DNA from: Streptomyces hiroshimensis
GTDB taxonomy: Bacteria; Actinomycetota; Actinomycetes; Streptomycetales; Streptomycetaceae
Direction: 5' to 3'
Length of the DNA stretch: 64,000 nucleotides
NCBI RefSeq assembly: GCF_014650335.1
Contig: NZ_BMUT01000010.1
Span: 280,156-344,155 of the forward strand
Part shown: in pieces, positions 16,132 through 24,733 of the stretch
Layout: each line of letters begins with the position of its first letter
Position numbering within the stretch: position 1 is the stretch's first letter
The notes under the pieces: generated by a model
What the model was told of the DNA's origin: nothing
Databases searched by the model: none
What the model saw: the letters and a program-made list of their open reading frames with translations, nothing else
Program-made: the position numbers and the translations under genes

Positions 16132-17481
16132 CTACTGGTCGCGGTACATCTCCGCGACGAGGAACGCCAGGTCCAGGGACTGGCTGCGGTTGAGGCGGGG
16201 GTCGCAGGCCGTCTCGTAGCGCTGGTGCAGATCGTCGACGAAGATCTCGTCGCCGCCGCCCACGCACTCGGTGACGTCGTCACCGGTGAGCTCGACGTGG
16301 ATGCCGCCCGGGTGCGTGCCGAGGCTCTTGTGGACCTCGAAGAAGCCCTTGACCTCGTCCAGCACGTCGTCGAAGCGGCGGGTCTTGTGGCCCGAGGCCG
16401 CCTCGAAGGTGTTGCCGTGCATCGGGTCGCAGATCCACGCCACCTGGGCACCGGAGGCGGTGACCTTCTCCACCAGCTCGGGGAGGTGGTCACGGATCTT
16501 GCCCGCGCCCATGCGGGTGATGAAGGTGAGCCGGCCCGGCTCGCGCTCCGGGTCGAGGCGCTCGATCAGGGTGAGGGCGTCCTCGGCCGAGGTGGTCGGG
16601 CCGAGCTTCACACCGATCGGGTTGCGAATCTTCGAGGCGAACTCGATGTGCGCGCCGTCCAGCTGGCGGGTGCGCTCACCGATCCAGACCATGTGGCCGG
16701 AGACGTCGTACAGGTTCCCGGTGCGGGAGTCCGTACGGGTCAGGGCCGACTCGTAGTCGAGGATCAGGGCCTCGTGCGACGAGTAGAACTCGACCGTCTT
16801 GAACTCCTCCGGGTCCGTCCCGCAGGCGTTCATGAAGTTCAGCGCGCGGTCGATCTCGCGGGCCAGGGCCTCGTAGCGCTGCCCGGACGGGGAGGACTTC
16901 ACGAAGTCCTGGTTCCAGGCGTGCACCTGGCGCAGGTCGGCGTAGCCACCGGTGGTGAAGGCACGCACCAGGTTCAGCGTGGCCGAAGAGGCGTGGTACA
17001 TGCGCTTCAGCCGCTGCGGGTCCGGCGTGCGGGCCTCGGGCGTGAAGGCGAAGCCGTTGACGGAGTCGCCGCGGTAGGTCGGCAGGGTCACGCCGTCGCG
17101 GGTCTCGGTCGGCTTCGAGCGCGGCTTGCTGTACTGACCGGCGATACGGCCGACCTTGACGACGGGCACCTGGCCCGCGTAGGTCAGCACGGCGCCCATC
17201 TGGAGCAGCGTCTTGAGCTTGTTACGGATCTGATCGGCACCGACGGCATCGAAGGCCTCGGCGCAGTCGCCGCCCTGGAGCAGGAACGCCTCTCCACGGG
17301 CGACCGCTCCCAGGCGCTGGCGCAGCTGGTCGCACTCACCCGCGAAGACGAGAGGCGGATAGGACTCGAGCTCGGCGATCACATCGCGCAGAGCCTCTTG
17401 GTCCGGCCATTCGGGCTGCTGCGCCGCGGGAAGGGAGCGCCAGGTGTTGCCACCGGCGTGGAGTTCAGCGTTCACGGTCAC
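16132..17481 (-). CDS. aroH: class II 3-deoxy-7-phosphoheptulonate (DAHP) synthase
   Basis: A 449-residue plant/actinobacterial type II DAHP synthase, the first shikimate-pathway enzyme, condensing PEP and erythrose-4-phosphate. Diagnostic blocks include PPLVFAGECDQLR, FLLQGGDCAEAF, VKVGRIAGQYSKPRS, SSHEALILDYE, HMVWIGERTRQLDGAH, NPIGVKLGP, ITRMGAGKIRDHLP and WICDPMHGNT. The M. tuberculosis orthologue AroG (Rv2178c) lies beside pknL, as here. It is divergent from the attenuated trpEG, so aromatic supply and Trp branch genes sit together. Confidence 0.97.
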   Translation of the reverse strand: MTVNAELHAGGNTWRSLPAAQQPEWPDQEALRDVIAELESYPPLVFAGECDQLRQRLGAVARGEAFLLQGGDCAEAFDAVGADQIRNKLKTLLQMGAVLTYAGQVPVVKVGRIAGQYSKPRSKPTETRDGVTLPTYRGDSVNGFAFTPEARTPDPQRLKRMYHASSATLNLVRAFTTGGYADLRQVHAWNQDFVKSSPSGQRYEALAREIDRALNFMNACGTDPEEFKTVEFYSSHEALILDYESALTRTDSRTGNLYDVSGHMVWIGERTRQLDGAHIEFASKIRNPIGVKLGPTTSAEDALTLIERLDPEREPGRLTFITRMGAGKIRDHLPELVEKVTASGAQVAWICDPMHGNTFEAASGHKTRRFDDVLDEVKGFFEVHKSLGTHPGGIHVELTGDDVTECVGGGDEIFVDDLHQRYETACDPRLNRSQSLDLAFLVAEMYRDQ

Positions 17482-17683
17482 GCTCCAACCCTACGGGGTC
17501 GCGGCGGCTGTCCGGCCGCCGGACCGCACTTTGAGACATTTGCCGAGACAAGGACGAGACGCGCCCAAGACACGCCAGAGCCACCGCCCAATACCGGCCA
17601 TCCCCGTACCGCTTCACCGCCGCACGGGACACGGGCGCCCCCGCGCCCCCGCCCGCTACCCCGGAAGCTTCCATTCCTACGGC

Positions 17684-17713
17684 CTGACCTCGGCTGATAC
17701 CCGCCGGTAGGGA
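17684..17713 (+). promoter_or_regulatory. possible trpEG promoter
   Basis: CTGACC (17684-17689) and TAGGGA (17708-17713) with 18-bp spacing resemble a housekeeping HrdB promoter. Transcription would begin about 20 bases before the trp leader peptide. Assigned by position and hexamers only. Confidence 0.35.
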
Positions 17714-17738
17714 TCGTGCTTCGGGTAGGGTGCCCAGC

Positions 17739-17795
17739 ATGTTCGCGCAGCAGACCCAGAACTGGTGGTGGACCGCTCATCCGGCGGCCCACTGA
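17739..17795 (+). CDS. trpL: trp operon leader peptide
   Basis: An 18-codon reading frame encodes MFAQQTQNWWWTAHPAAH, with three consecutive Trp codons at 17763-17771. It precedes a hairpin attenuator and the trpEG gene. This is the classic design in which ribosome stalling at Trp codons under starvation prevents terminator formation. Trp attenuation of the fused trpE gene has been described in Streptomyces venezuelae. It was identified from codons rather than ribosome-site strength. Confidence 0.95.
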   Translation: MFAQQTQNWWWTAHPAAH

Positions 17796-17819
17796 CTGCG
17801 CGTACCACCGACGCATCGC

Positions 17820-17851
17820 GAAGGCCGCCCGAGGGGCGGCCTTCCGCATTT
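17820..17851 (+). terminator. trp attenuator
   Basis: An 11-bp stem (17820-17830 with 17834-17844), GAG loop, then CGCATTT. It begins 24 bases after the leader-peptide stop and ends about 40 bases before trpEG, the expected place for the transcription attenuator. The T tract is short. Confidence 0.85.
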
Positions 17852-17890
17852 CCCGGGCCGTTCCTCTCCTCACCGGAAGGAACACTCCCC

Positions 17891-19879
17891 ATGCCCAGCG
17901 ACACCGCCCGGCCCGCCGGCACCGCCGCCCTGCTCGCCCGGCTCACCGGCCCCGCCTGCCCGCCCTTCGCCCTCCTCCACCGCCGCACACCCGGCCTCCC
18001 GCACGGCGCCGGGGACGGGCCGGGCGCGCCCGCAGGCACCGTCGAGCTGCTCCTCGGCCCCGTCGAGGAGGTCGAGCGCCTCGCCGACATCCCGCTGCCC
18101 GCCGGCCGGCCCGGCGGCGACCGCCCCGTCCACGACGCCCTCGCCCTCGTGCCCTTCCGGCAGATCCGCGAGCGCGGCTTCGACGTCCGCGACGACGGCA
18201 CGCCGCTGGCCGTCCTGCGCCCCGAGGAGAGCCACGAGCTGCCCCTCGGCGACGTCCTCGCCGCCCTGCCCGCCCACGCCGTCCGCGTCGAGGGCGGCGC
18301 CTTCGACGTGAGCGACGACGCCTACGCGGAGATCGTCCGGCGCGTGATCGACGACGAGATCGGCAGCGGCGAAGGCGCCAACTTCGTGATCCGGCGGACC
18401 TTCGAGGGCGAGATCCACGGCTTCACCCCCGCCGACGCCCTCGCCCTCTTCCGCCGCCTGCTGGCCGGTGAGCGCGGCGCCTACTGGACGTACGTCGTGC
18501 ACACCGGCGACCGCACGCTCGTCGGGGCCAGCCCGGAGGTGCACGTGCGGATGTCCGGCGGGACGGTCGTGATGAACCCCATCAGCGGCACCTACCGCTA
18601 CCCCGCCTCCGGCCCCGACCGCGACGGCCTGCTGGCCTTCCTCCACGACCGCAAGGAGGTCGAGGAGCTGTCCATGGTCGTGGACGAGGAGCTGAAGATG
18701 ATGTGCACCGTCGGCGACATGGGCGGCGTCGTCGTCGGGCCACGGCTGAAGGAGATGGCCCACCTCGCCCACACCGAGTACGAACTGCGCGGGCGCTCCT
18801 CCCTGGACGTACGCGACGTGCTGCGCGAGACCATGTTCGCCGCGACCGTCACCGGCTCGCCCGTACAGAACGCCTGCCGCGTCATCGGGCGCCACGAGCC
18901 CGGCGGGCGCGGCTACTACTCGGGCGCCCTCGCGCTCATCGGCCGCGACGCCGGCGGCGCCCGCACCCTGGACTCGCCCATCCTCATCCGCACCGCCGAC
19001 ATCGACCGCCGCGGGCGGCTGCGCGTCGGCGTCGGCGCCACGCTCGTGCGCCGCTCCGACCCCTACGCCGAGGTCGCCGAGACCCACGCCAAGGCGGCGG
19101 GCGTCCTCGCGGCCCTCGGCGTCCGCGCCCCGCGGGCGCCCCTGCCCGCGGCGGCGCCGGTCCGGCTCGCCGACGACCCCCGGGTGCGCGCCGCGCTCGA
19201 CGCCCGCCGCGCGGACCTCGCCCCCTTCTGGCTGCGCATGCAGTCCGCGGACACCGCTTCCGCCGCCTCGGCCGCCTCCGCCGCCGGGCGGGCCGGGCAC
19301 GCCCTCGTGATCGACGGCGAGGACACCTTCACGGCCATGCTGGCCCACCTGCTGCGCACGTCCGGCCTGGAGGTGACCGTACGGCGCTACGACGAGCCCG
19401 GCCTGCGGGAGGCCGCCCTGGCCCACGAGGGCCCCGTCGTCCTGGGCCCCGGCCCCGGCAACCCCTCCGACGCCGCCGACCCCAAGATGCGGATGCTCCG
19501 CGGCCTGGCTGCGGAACTCCTGCGCAGCCACCGCTACGGCCTGCTGGGGGTGTGCCTGGGACACGAGCTGATCGCGGCCGAGCTGGGGCTGGAGATCGTC
19601 CGCAAGGACGTGCCGTACCAGGGGGCGCAGGAACGGATCGATTTCTTCGGGCGGCCCGAGACCGTGGGGTTCTACAACACGTTCACCGCGCGGTGTTCCG
19701 CCACCGCGGAGGCGGAGCTGGCGATGCACCGCATCGAACTGAGCCGGGACCCCGGCAGCGGGGACGTCCACGCGGTCCGCGGCCCGGGATTCGCGGGCCT
19801 GCAATTCCACCCGGAGTCGATCCTGACCCTGGACGGCGCCACGATCGTGGCGGAGCTGCTGGCCGCCGTCCTGGTCTGA
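17891..19879 (+). CDS. trpEG: fused anthranilate synthase (TrpE-TrpG)
   Basis: A 662-residue fusion. Residues 1 to about 440 form the chorismate-binding TrpE part, with NPISGTYRYP, VEELSMVVDEELKMM and GSPVQNACRVIGRHEPGGRGYYSGAL. A linker leads to a class I glutamine amidotransferase from about residue 470, with GVCLGHE (nucleophile Cys about 555) and LQFHPESIL (His/Glu of the triad). It converts chorismate plus glutamine to anthranilate. ATG at 17891 follows GGAAGGA. Regulation is by the trp leader upstream. The trpD gene is separate, at 44246. Confidence 0.96.
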   Translation: MPSDTARPAGTAALLARLTGPACPPFALLHRRTPGLPHGAGDGPGAPAGTVELLLGPVEEVERLADIPLPAGRPGGDRPVHDALALVPFRQIRERGFDVRDDGTPLAVLRPEESHELPLGDVLAALPAHAVRVEGGAFDVSDDAYAEIVRRVIDDEIGSGEGANFVIRRTFEGEIHGFTPADALALFRRLLAGERGAYWTYVVHTGDRTLVGASPEVHVRMSGGTVVMNPISGTYRYPASGPDRDGLLAFLHDRKEVEELSMVVDEELKMMCTVGDMGGVVVGPRLKEMAHLAHTEYELRGRSSLDVRDVLRETMFAATVTGSPVQNACRVIGRHEPGGRGYYSGALALIGRDAGGARTLDSPILIRTADIDRRGRLRVGVGATLVRRSDPYAEVAETHAKAAGVLAALGVRAPRAPLPAAAPVRLADDPRVRAALDARRADLAPFWLRMQSADTASAASAASAAGRAGHALVIDGEDTFTAMLAHLLRTSGLEVTVRRYDEPGLREAALAHEGPVVLGPGPGNPSDAADPKMRMLRGLAAELLRSHRYGLLGVCLGHELIAAELGLEIVRKDVPYQGAQERIDFFGRPETVGFYNTFTARCSATAEAELAMHRIELSRDPGSGDVHAVRGPGFAGLQFHPESILTLDGATIVAELLAAVLV

Positions 19880-19880
19880 C

Positions 19881-19897
19881 CCGCCGCTGCGCGGCGG
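19881..19897 (+). terminator. hairpin after trpEG
   Basis: A 7-bp CCGCCGC/GCGGCGG stem with TGC loop begins two bases after the trpEG stop. It is compact and GC-rich with no T run. It merges into the G-quadruplex inverted repeat next to it. Confidence 0.5.
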
Positions 19898-19903
19898 GGT
19901 CGT

Positions 19904-19965
19904 CCCACCCACCCACCCGTTCACTCAGAGAGTGATGGTTCTCCGGTAATGGGCGGGTGGGTGGG
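19904..19965. repeat. inverted pair of perfect G-quadruplex motifs
   Basis: The plus strand at 19904-19918 reads four CCC runs separated by single A bases, i.e. four GGG runs on the minus strand. At 19951-19965 the plus strand reads four GGG runs with one-base loops. The arms can also pair as a hairpin enclosing a smaller stem (TCACTC at 19921-19926 with GAGTGA at 19930-19935). It lies between convergent trpEG and pfkA. Confidence 0.85.
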
Positions 19966-19967
19966 CG

Positions 19968-19990
19968 AAAACCCGCGCCGAAGGCGCGGG
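19968..19990 (-). terminator. intrinsic terminator of pfkA
   Basis: CCCGCGCC-TTC-GGCGCGGG followed by TTTTCG in the minus direction, 11 bases after the pfkA stop. Confidence 0.9.
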
Positions 19991-20001
19991 ACACCCGGCC
20001 G

Positions 20002-21033
20002 TCAGCCGAAGAAGACCTTCACCTCCTCGTAGCGCTCGACCGGCACGGTCTTGAGCCGGGCCGTGGCCTCAGCCAACGGCACGCGGACGATGTCCGTACC
20101 GCGCAGGGCAACCATCCGCCCGAACTCCCTCCCTCGCACCGCATCGATCGCATGCAACCCGAACCGCGTGGCCAGCCACCGATCGAACGCGCTGGGCGTG
20201 CCGCCCCGCTGGACGTGCCCCAGCACCGTGGTCCGCGCCTCCTTGCCCGTGCGCCGTTCGATCTCCTTCGCGAGCCACTCCCCCACGCCGGACAGCCGTA
20301 CGTGCCCGAAGGCGTCGTGCGACGTGCCGTCCTTGAGGACGAGGTCGCCGTCCTTGGGCATGGCGCCCTCCGCGACGACCACGATGGGCGCGTAGCTGGC
20401 GCGGAAGCGGGAGGTGACCCAGCCGCAGACCTCGTCGAGGTCGAAGCGCTGCTCGGGGATGAGGATGACGTTGGCCCCGCCGGCGAGGCCGGAGTGCAGG
20501 GCGATCCAGCCCGCGTGCCGGCCCATGACCTCCACGACGAGAACGCGCATGTGGGACTCGGCGGTGGTGTGCAGCCGGTCGATGGCCTCGGTGGCGATGC
20601 CCACCGCCGTATCGAAGCCGAAGGTGTAGTCGGTGGCGGAGAGGTCGTTGTCGATGGTCTTGGGGACGCCGACGCAGGGCACGCCGTGCTCGCTCCAGAG
20701 CAGGGCGGCGACGCCTAGGGTGTCCTCGCCGCCGATGGCGATCAGGGCGTCGACCTCGTCCTTGGCGAGGTTCTCGCGGATCCGGCGGATGCCGCCGGGC
20801 TCCTTGAAGGGGTTGGTGCGCGAGGAGCCGAGCACGGTGCCGCCGCGCGGGAGGATGCCGCGCACGGCGGGGATGTCGAGCCGGGACGTGGCGCCGTTAA
20901 GGACGCCCCGCCAGCCGTCCCGGTAGCCGATGAAGTCGTAGGAATGGTCCTGGACGCCCTTGCGGACGACGGCGCGGATGACCGCGTTGAGCCCGGGGCA
21001 GTCACCGCCGCCGGTCAGCACTCCGATCCGCAT
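20002..21033 (-). CDS. pfkA: 6-phosphofructokinase PfkA
   Basis: A 343-residue group III phosphofructokinase (fructose-6-phosphate to fructose-1,6-bisphosphate). GVLTGGGDCPGLN opens the nucleotide site, IGGEDTLG is at 100-107, PKTIDND at 124-130 (catalytic Asp128), MGRHAGWIAL and GHVQRGGTPSAFDR follow. Position 104 is Asp and position 125 is Lys, residues that elsewhere accompany pyrophosphate as donor, although the close S. coelicolor enzyme is reported ATP-dependent. ATG at 21033 starts directly on the first strand; CTCTCCTT on the plus strand gives an AAGGAGAG ribosome site. Confidence 0.95.
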   Translation of the reverse strand: MRIGVLTGGGDCPGLNAVIRAVVRKGVQDHSYDFIGYRDGWRGVLNGATSRLDIPAVRGILPRGGTVLGSSRTNPFKEPGGIRRIRENLAKDEVDALIAIGGEDTLGVAALLWSEHGVPCVGVPKTIDNDLSATDYTFGFDTAVGIATEAIDRLHTTAESHMRVLVVEVMGRHAGWIALHSGLAGGANVILIPEQRFDLDEVCGWVTSRFRASYAPIVVVAEGAMPKDGDLVLKDGTSHDAFGHVRLSGVGEWLAKEIERRTGKEARTTVLGHVQRGGTPSAFDRWLATRFGLHAIDAVRGREFGRMVALRGTDIVRVPLAEATARLKTVPVERYEEVKVFFG

Positions 21034-21074
21034 GACACTCTCCTTCAGCCGGAGGACGCCCGGCCGGGTCAAGG

Positions 21075-21767
21075 TCAGGCGTCGTCGAGACCTCGCTCTA
21101 TCGCGTAGCGCACGAGCTCCACGCGGTTGTGCAACTGGAGCTTGCCCAAGGTGTTCTGCACATGGTTCTGCACCGTGCGGTGGGAAATAACCAGACGCTC
21201 GGCAATCTGCTTGTACGACAGACCCTTGGCGACGAGGCGCAGCACCTCCGTCTCGCGGTCGGTCAGCCGGGGCGCCTTGGGCTCGTCGGGCGCGGCCGGG
21301 GCGGGGTCGGCGGCCAGCCGCCGGTACTCGCCGAGGACCAGTCCGGCGAGGCCGGGGGTGAAGACGGGGTCGCCCGCGGCGGTGCGCCGTACGGCGTCCA
21401 CGAGCTCCTGGGTGCTGGCCGACTTCAGCAGGTAGCCGGTGGCGCCGGACTTCACGGCCTCCAGGACGTCGGCGTGCTCGCCGCTGGCGGAGAGGACGAG
21501 GACGCGCAGCGCGGGGTTCTCCCCCACGAGCTCCTTGCAGACGGCCACGCCGGGCAGGCCCGGCAGGTTGAGGTCGAGGACCAGGACGTCGGGGCCGGCG
21601 GCCTTGGCGCGGCGCACGGCCTCGGGGCCGTCGCCGGCAGTGGCCACGACGTCGTACCCGGCGGCGGCCAGGTCGCGGGCCACGGCGTCGCGCCACATGG
21701 GGTGGTCGTCGACGACCATGACCCGCACGGTGCGCTCGGTGGGTGCTTCGGCTTGCGTATCGCTCAT
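21075..21767 (-). CDS. macR: NarL/LuxR-type response regulator, MacR-like
   Basis: A 230-residue response regulator. The receiver (about 14-130) has the acidic pair Asp20-Asp21 and phospho-acceptor Asp65 in VLVLDLNLPG. The LuxR helix-turn-helix (about 165-225) has LTDRETEVLRLVAKGLSYKQ. It overlaps the kinase gene by four bases (ATGA), so the two are coupled. Position beside pfkA matches S. coelicolor MacRS (as I recall, SCO2120/2121), which controls membrane-protein genes and morphogenesis; the gene name rests on that synteny. Confidence 0.93.
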   Translation of the reverse strand: MSDTQAEAPTERTVRVMVVDDHPMWRDAVARDLAAAGYDVVATAGDGPEAVRRAKAAGPDVLVLDLNLPGLPGVAVCKELVGENPALRVLVLSASGEHADVLEAVKSGATGYLLKSASTQELVDAVRRTAAGDPVFTPGLAGLVLGEYRRLAADPAPAAPDEPKAPRLTDRETEVLRLVAKGLSYKQIAERLVISHRTVQNHVQNTLGKLQLHNRVELVRYAIERGLDDA

Positions 21768-22990
21768 CGCTGTTCTTTCCCGTTCCCCCGTGGAACCTTC
21801 AGTTCGACTTCCGTGCCCTGGCCGGGGACGGACAGCAGCTCGGCGCTGCCGCCCAGGTCCCTCAGGCGCCCGCGGATCGACAGGGCGACGCCCATCCGCC
21901 CCTCCCGTTCGGCGTCCGCGAGCCGGCCCTCGGGGATGCCGGGGCCGTCGTCCCGCACGGTGACGATCACCGCGTCCGGCTCGTCCTCCAGCAGGATCCA
22001 GGCCCGCGCCCCCTCGCCCGCGTGCTTGCGCACATTGTCCAGGGCGGCCCCGACGGCGGCGGCGAGCTCGGCGGCGGCGGCCGCCTCCAGCAGGACGGGG
22101 GTGCCGGGCCCGGCGAAGGAGACATCGGCCCCGGCGTGCGGGGCGAGCAGCGCCCCCACGTCGATGGGGCCGGTGGGGACCGGCGGGGCGGCCGCGACGG
22201 CGCCGACCAGCTCGGCGTCCCCGGCCAGCTCCTCGGCGGAGCGCTGCGGGGGCAGCAGGCCCCCGGCGACCAGGGTGCGCAGCGCGATCTCCTGCTCGCC
22301 GGCCATCCGGCCGAGCTCGGCCGCCTCGCCGCCGAGCGCGGCACCGCGCCGCTGCACCATGGCCAGCACCTGCAGGACGCCGTCGTGGATGTCGCGGGCG
22401 AGCCGCTCGCGCTCGCGGGTGGCGGCCTCGATGCGCAGGGCGCGGGCGAGGGTGCGCTCACTGGCGCGGGCGACCTCGACGATGTAGCCGATGGCGATGC
22501 TGGAGACCCACACCAGGAGCACGTTGTGGACGGTGTCCCGGGCGGGGCTGCCGCGCTCGGCGAGGTTGGCGACGGCCACGAGGGTGGAGCCGACGGCCGC
22601 CCAGCGCCAGCCGCCCTTGATGGCCAGGCCCAGGACGGCTCCGCCGGTCCAGATGGACGGCAGAGTGGCGGCACCACTGTCGATGCGGGCCGGGGAGTCG
22701 ACGGCCGCGGTGACGAGAATTCCGGCGAGTGCGAGGGCCAGGTCGGCGATGAGGAACCGCTTCGTGCAGCGTTCCGGCGCCGAGGTCCGGTTCCACGTGA
22801 GCGCCATCCACCCGGTGAGTACGCCCATGTAGAGGGCGCCGCCGAGCGGATGTGCGTACTCGCGGTAGTTGACGGCGAAGAGCGCCAGGGCGTAGCAGAG
22901 CGTCAGAATGCGGTAGCCGGTCAGCGCGCGCCACAGCGGCAGCTCCACCGACATCCGTACGACGCGCGGCTTCCTGCTGCGCGGTGTCAT
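21764..22990 (-). CDS. macS: membrane sensor histidine kinase, MacS-like
   Basis: A 408-residue NarX/DegS-type sensor. About five membrane segments fill residues 25-172 (DUF5931-like sensor), with no large extracellular domain. The HisKA_3 phospho-acceptor is His202 in LARDIHDGVLQVLA. The ATPase domain has VRDDGPGIPEGRL and GMGVALSIRGR-like G boxes near the C-terminus. It is partner of the overlapping MacR. The signal may be membrane state, given the lack of an extracellular domain (inference). Confidence 0.93.
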   Translation of the reverse strand: MTPRSRKPRVVRMSVELPLWRALTGYRILTLCYALALFAVNYREYAHPLGGALYMGVLTGWMALTWNRTSAPERCTKRFLIADLALALAGILVTAAVDSPARIDSGAATLPSIWTGGAVLGLAIKGGWRWAAVGSTLVAVANLAERGSPARDTVHNVLLVWVSSIAIGYIVEVARASERTLARALRIEAATRERERLARDIHDGVLQVLAMVQRRGAALGGEAAELGRMAGEQEIALRTLVAGGLLPPQRSAEELAGDAELVGAVAAAPPVPTGPIDVGALLAPHAGADVSFAGPGTPVLLEAAAAAELAAAVGAALDNVRKHAGEGARAWILLEDEPDAVIVTVRDDGPGIPEGRLADAEREGRMGVALSIRGRLRDLGGSAELLSVPGQGTEVELKVPRGNGKEQR

Positions 22991-23041
22991 CGTCCAACCC
23001 CCGAGCCGGGCGCGCCTGCGCCGCCGGCCGCCGCTTCCCCG

Positions 23042-23827
23042 TTACCTGCCGCCCTGATCGGCTTTGTCGGCCTTGTCGCCCATATCGGCCTTTTCGAGCC
23101 CGGCGGCCTTCGCCGCCTTCTCCTCCTCGGCCTTCCGCTTCGCCTCGTCCGCGATCTGCCGCTTGGCGGCGGTCGCGTAGATGTCCACGTACTCCTGGCC
23201 CGAGAGCTCCATGATCTTGTACATGACCTCGTCGGTCACCGAGCGCAGGATGAAGCGGTCGCCGTCCATGCCGTGGTAGCGGCTGAAGTCCAGCGGCTCG
23301 CCGATGCGGATGCCCGGGCGCACCATCTTGGGCAGCACCTTGCCCGGGGGCTGCACCTTCTCGGTGTCGATCATGGCGACGGGGATCACCGGCGCCCCGG
23401 ACAGCAGGGCCACCCGGGCGAGCCCGCCCGGCTTGCCCCGGTAGAGGCGGCCGTCGGGGGAACGGGTGCCCTCGGGGTAGATGCCGAACAGCTCACCGCG
23501 CGCCAGCACGTCCAGGCCGCTCTTGACCGCGGCCTCACCCGCACCGCGGGCACCCGAACGGTCGACGGGCAGCTGGCCGACGCCCTTGAAGAACGCAGCC
23601 GTCAGCTTCCCCTTGACTCCGGGGGAGGTGAAGTATTCCTGCTTTGCGATGAACGTGACCTTGCGGTCGAGCACCGCGGGCAGGAAGAACGAATCCGAGA
23701 ACGACAGGTGGTTGCTCGCGAGGATCGCGGGCCCTTCGGCCGGGATGTTCTCCAGGCCCTCCACCCACGGCCGGAAGGCAAGCTTCAGCGACCCGCCGAT
23801 GGACACCTTCATAGCGCCGTAGAACAA
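23042..23827 (-). CDS. 1-acyl-sn-glycerol-3-phosphate acyltransferase family protein
   Basis: A 261-residue PlsC-type acyltransferase that makes phosphatidic acid or a related acylated lipid at the membrane. Catalytic motif I is NHLSFSD (HX4D), motif III is FGIYPEGTRSPDG, and VPVAMIDT is motif IV-like. The start is TTG at 23827 (MFYGAMKVSI), because a perfect AGGAGG (23835-23840) sits seven bases upstream; an internal ATG at 23812 lacks one. The C-terminus is a Lys/Glu/Ala-rich helical tail. The syntenic M. tuberculosis gene is Rv2182c. Confidence 0.92.
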   Translation of the reverse strand: MFYGAMKVSIGGSLKLAFRPWVEGLENIPAEGPAILASNHLSFSDSFFLPAVLDRKVTFIAKQEYFTSPGVKGKLTAAFFKGVGQLPVDRSGARGAGEAAVKSGLDVLARGELFGIYPEGTRSPDGRLYRGKPGGLARVALLSGAPVIPVAMIDTEKVQPPGKVLPKMVRPGIRIGEPLDFSRYHGMDGDRFILRSVTDEVMYKIMELSGQEYVDIYATAAKRQIADEAKRKAEEEKAAKAAGLEKADMGDKADKADQGGR

Positions 23828-23953
23828 CCGAGAACCTCCTGTGTGTGACGAGGAGACCTTAACCTGCCTACCCGCCGTGCGGCGCTCCGCGTACGCTGAG
23901 GGCCGGACCCTCTGCGTCCTCCTTTGCCCCCGCATCCCCGATCGGAGATCCCG

Positions 23954-24733
23954 GTGCCGCTCCTCCCCGGAGCCGAGCCGTTCCGCCATGAAGGCGGAGA
24001 GGTAGGCGTCCTCGTGTGTCACGGCTTCACCGGTTCCCCGCAGTCCGTGCGGCCCTGGGCGGACCATCTGGCCGGGCGTGGGCTGAGCGTCTCGCTGCCG
24101 CTCCTGCCGGGGCACGGCACCCGCTGGCAGGACATGCAGCTCACCGGCTGGCAGGACTGGTACGCCGAGGTCGACCACGCGCTGCGGGAGCTGAGGGAGC
24201 GCTGCTCGCAGGTGTTCGTGTGCGGCCTGTCGATGGGCGGGGCGCTCGCCCTGCGCCTCGCGGCCCGCCACGGGGATGCCGTCAGCGGCGTCGTCCTCGT
24301 CAACCCGGGCAACAAGGTCCACGGCCTGGCCGCGCGGGCCCTGCCCGTCGTGCGCCACTTCGTGCCCTCCACCAAGGGCATCGCGAGCGACATCGCCAAG
24401 CCCGGCGCCCAGGAGGTCGGCTACGACCGGGTGCCGCTGCACGCCGCGCACTCGGTGCGCCGCTTCTTCCAGCTGGTCGACGCCGAACTGCCCCAGGTCA
24501 CCCAGCCCTTGCTGCTGATGCACAGCCCCGAGGACCACGTCGTCCCGCCGGCCGACTCCGCCCGCATCCTCGCCCGCGTCTCCTCCCGGGACGTCACCGA
24601 GCGGCTCCTGGAGCGCAGCTACCACGTGGCCACCCTGGACCACGATGCCGAGCGCATCTTCGAGGACACCTACGCGTTCATCGGCCGGCTCTCCGGCGTC
24701 GGCTCCGAGGAGGGGACGGCCGCCCGTGGCTGA
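23954..24733 (+). CDS. alpha/beta hydrolase, carboxylesterase/monoacylglycerol lipase type
   Basis: A 259-residue serine hydrolase. CHGFTGSPQSVRPW supplies the oxyanion hole, CGLSMGGALALRL the nucleophile elbow, SPEDHVVP the acid and SYHVATLDHD the histidine. It resembles thermostable carboxylesterases and monoglyceride lipases. GTG at 23954 with GGAG six bases upstream was chosen over a TTG at 23924. It overlaps the next gene by eight bases and is divergent from the PlsC gene, suggesting lipid turnover. Confidence 0.9.
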   Translation: MPLLPGAEPFRHEGGEVGVLVCHGFTGSPQSVRPWADHLAGRGLSVSLPLLPGHGTRWQDMQLTGWQDWYAEVDHALRELRERCSQVFVCGLSMGGALALRLAARHGDAVSGVVLVNPGNKVHGLAARALPVVRHFVPSTKGIASDIAKPGAQEVGYDRVPLHAAHSVRRFFQLVDAELPQVTQPLLLMHSPEDHVVPPADSARILARVSSRDVTERLLERSYHVATLDHDAERIFEDTYAFIGRLSGVGSEEGTAARG

